Below are positions 62,022 to 64,000 of a DNA stretch of 64,000 bases, in pieces (within the stretch, counting starts at the first letter, position 1; each line of letters begins with the position of its first letter). Both the position numbers and the translations under genes were made by a program. Below the pieces are notes generated by a model that was not told where the DNA came from, ran no database searches, and was given only the letters and a program-made list of their open reading frames with translations. Origin of the DNA: Linyphia triangularis (lineage: Eukaryota; Arthropoda; Arachnida; Araneae; Linyphiidae); assembly GCA_963978545.1 (NCBI GenBank), contig OZ021723.1:49182569-49246568 (forward strand). Direction: 5' to 3'.

Positions 62022-64000
62022 GAAAAGGGTGTAGACCGAGAATTAATTTCAACTTTTATAATGTCGCTGATTTGGAGAGAGAATCGTTATGTGCCATTGA
62101 GAGTACGGAATTGAATCGCTTTGGGAAATTTTCCATTTAGAGAAGTATATAATTGCCTTTTAAGTTAAAGTTATTACTTATATTTCTTCTGGAGTTTTCT
62201 CAATAATGTAAGAAGAGGTTATAATGTTTACTACTTTTTAGTTTATAAAAAGAAAACTTTTAAGTTTATTGATTCAGTAAAATTCTTAAATTTACAACAT
62301 GTCTTTGATGTAAGAGGAAATTGAAAACAAGATAATACTTTTGCAAACTTGAATGTATTTTGTTAAATTGTATCTTTAAATCAAAATATGATATTTAAAG
62401 TAAAATAAAAGGTTATATAAATTTGAAAAACTTGAATAAAAGGCTAAATGAATGTTTAAAATTAATTTAGTATTGTTCTTTCTATATTAGATAACTTTTT
62501 TCATCACGCTACTTTAAGTAAATCAAACTATAAAAAAAAAACTTTTAAATTAATTTGCTACTATGGAATGAACACAATATATATTCATAATAATAAAGAA
62601 AACAGTAGATTTTAATCACGGGAGTTAATCCAACAAGTATATTCTAAAATTGACTGCAAAAATTATAATGTCAAATGAATACTAATTGCCTCCTTACAAT
62701 GTTTTAACGTAGGCGTACAACTTAAACAATCAAATTAAAATCAGGCTAATTAAAATTAATGAGTTTAATATAAAACTCGCATTCCATAATTTAATAATGT
62801 TATTTTTAGTTTTAAAGGTTTCACTTCTTGTATCTATTAAAAGCGTTCTTTTTTTATCTTTGGAATCTACAATTCTTACGCAGTGGTAGAATAACACGTT
62901 TAAATGTTTAAATATATTACTTGATTTGGGTTCAATAAAAATCGTAAAGTATTGTTGCATTAAACAAAACGTATGAACTGTGAAAAGTACCTTGATAGCA
63001 TAAATGAAAAAAACATAAACTAGCTATACATAATGAAAAATATTAAATGCCTATGTAGAATAATTTTGTTCAAGAAAATGTTACTAAGTTTTTCACGTTT
63101 TATTTTAATTAAATTTTTGCATTATTGTTCATGAATGATATTCCGTAAAGGATCCTCATAACGTTTCGCATGTACATACTCATAAAATATTGGTGTGCTT
63201 AATTTCTCAAATTCACTATCTTATGTTTGGGAGTTTCTGTAAGGCAGTCAACAGAATTACTTTTCAATGCGTTTTATATTGTTGAAATAAAAGTGAATAT
63301 AGAAGCTTTTATTCTACAAAAATACGCAAACATAGTTCTTAACTTAAGAAATATATTAATTAAAATTAGTTTATCAAAGAATTAGTTATAGAGAGAGAGA
63401 TAATTATTAAAATTAGGGAGTTTATGTTTATATATATATAACCAAAAATACAGCAAAGTGGTAAAAAAGTGTTTTAAATTCAAAAATGTCCAACATCATT
63501 CGAAATTGTAGAAATTTTTAGTGAAACATGCTAATAAAGTCTCATAAGATGCTACGACTTCAAAAAGAATTTTTAAGTTAAGGCCATATTTCTAGTTAGA
63601 CACTCTGTGTTTTTATTTCTCAATGTATGCTCATTTTTCTTCTTAAAGCATTCCGCGTTCAAAAAATTAAATACTAATAACAGAAAAATCAATATAAAAA
63701 TCTTTATGAGAAGCAAAAAGACATTATGACTTTTATTTCTATAACTGGTTACTCTCATATAAAGTTAAAATTTAACAAACGTACTTATAATTTGATTTTT
63801 ATGAATTGAATTCAAATGATTTAAAAAAAAAAATTATATGCGTTGTATTTTAAAAGTTGAAAAATTCTGAATATCTATATAGTTACTTAGCAATACTGAA
63901 ATAATTCATATAAATAAAAACTTTGAGTTAAATTGAAAAGAATAAAAGTATTTTTGATGAGAGTAAGCATTTGTAAAGTGTAAGCAAAATTGACTTACTA
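62022..64000. other. A+T-rich stretch to the window end
   Basis: Only short Phe/Ile/Leu/Lys-rich frames (62730-62960 and 63573-63758 minus). A short GA run (63390-63400) and TA run (63430-63441) are present. No gene. Confidence 0.55.

Overview
The window looks like intergenic or intronic DNA from an arthropod nuclear genome, possibly an arachnid. It is very A+T rich, dense in poly-A/poly-T runs of 20-41 bases and simple repeats, has no operon-like gene packing, and its recognisable coding matter is transposon-derived. One transposon gene has a GT-AG intron, which fixes it as eukaryotic. The arachnid guess rests only on the general look of the Tc1 lineages and is weak. I find no intact host gene. 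The one host-like candidate is a short possible exon near 61.9 kb.

Layout. 0-5 kb: a C-terminal relic of a Tc1-type transposase (2176-2420), the first copy of a three-copy dispersed repeat (about 2518-3272), and a 479-bp fold-back element between TA dinucleotides (3541-4019). 7-9 kb: a full-length but dead Tc1-like transposon (7192-8697) with 24-bp identical ends and internal direct repeats at each end. 9.3 kb: a 267-bp TTTA array. 11.7-14.2 kb: ATCGATA clusters, the second dispersed-repeat copy, and a roughly 138-bp tandem unit. 20.1-21.35 kb: a long-TIR element of about 886 bp plus half of a relative. 22.1-25.6 kb: the most informative locus, a Tc1 element with 30-bp identical ends whose transposase gene was split by a 2.2-kb P-element-like transposon. 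That element carries a THAP-domain gene in two exons, and a 7-bp duplication of Tc1 sequence flanks the insertion.

27.5-32.1 kb: a MITE-like element with an internal 64-bp duplication, a 120-bp AT array, a 16-bp tandem repeat ending in an 18-bp perfect hairpin, a G+C-rich inverted repeat, and the third dispersed-repeat copy on the opposite strand. 32-44 kb: mostly featureless, with a 57-bp palindrome (37.02 kb), a G+C-richer block (38.6-39.56 kb), a second locus of the 138-bp tandem unit (40.67 kb), a two-copy 152-bp tandem duplication (43.77 kb) and a tRNA-like sequence with a perfect B box (44.3 kb). 44.4-64 kb: mostly featureless except for a recent 183-bp direct duplication (53.85 and 55.24 kb) and the candidate exon on the minus strand (61832-61950).

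There is no co-operating set of genes. The window is a record of successive insertions of DNA transposons (Tc1/mariner, P-like, MITE and fold-back types) into A+T-rich DNA, followed by decay.
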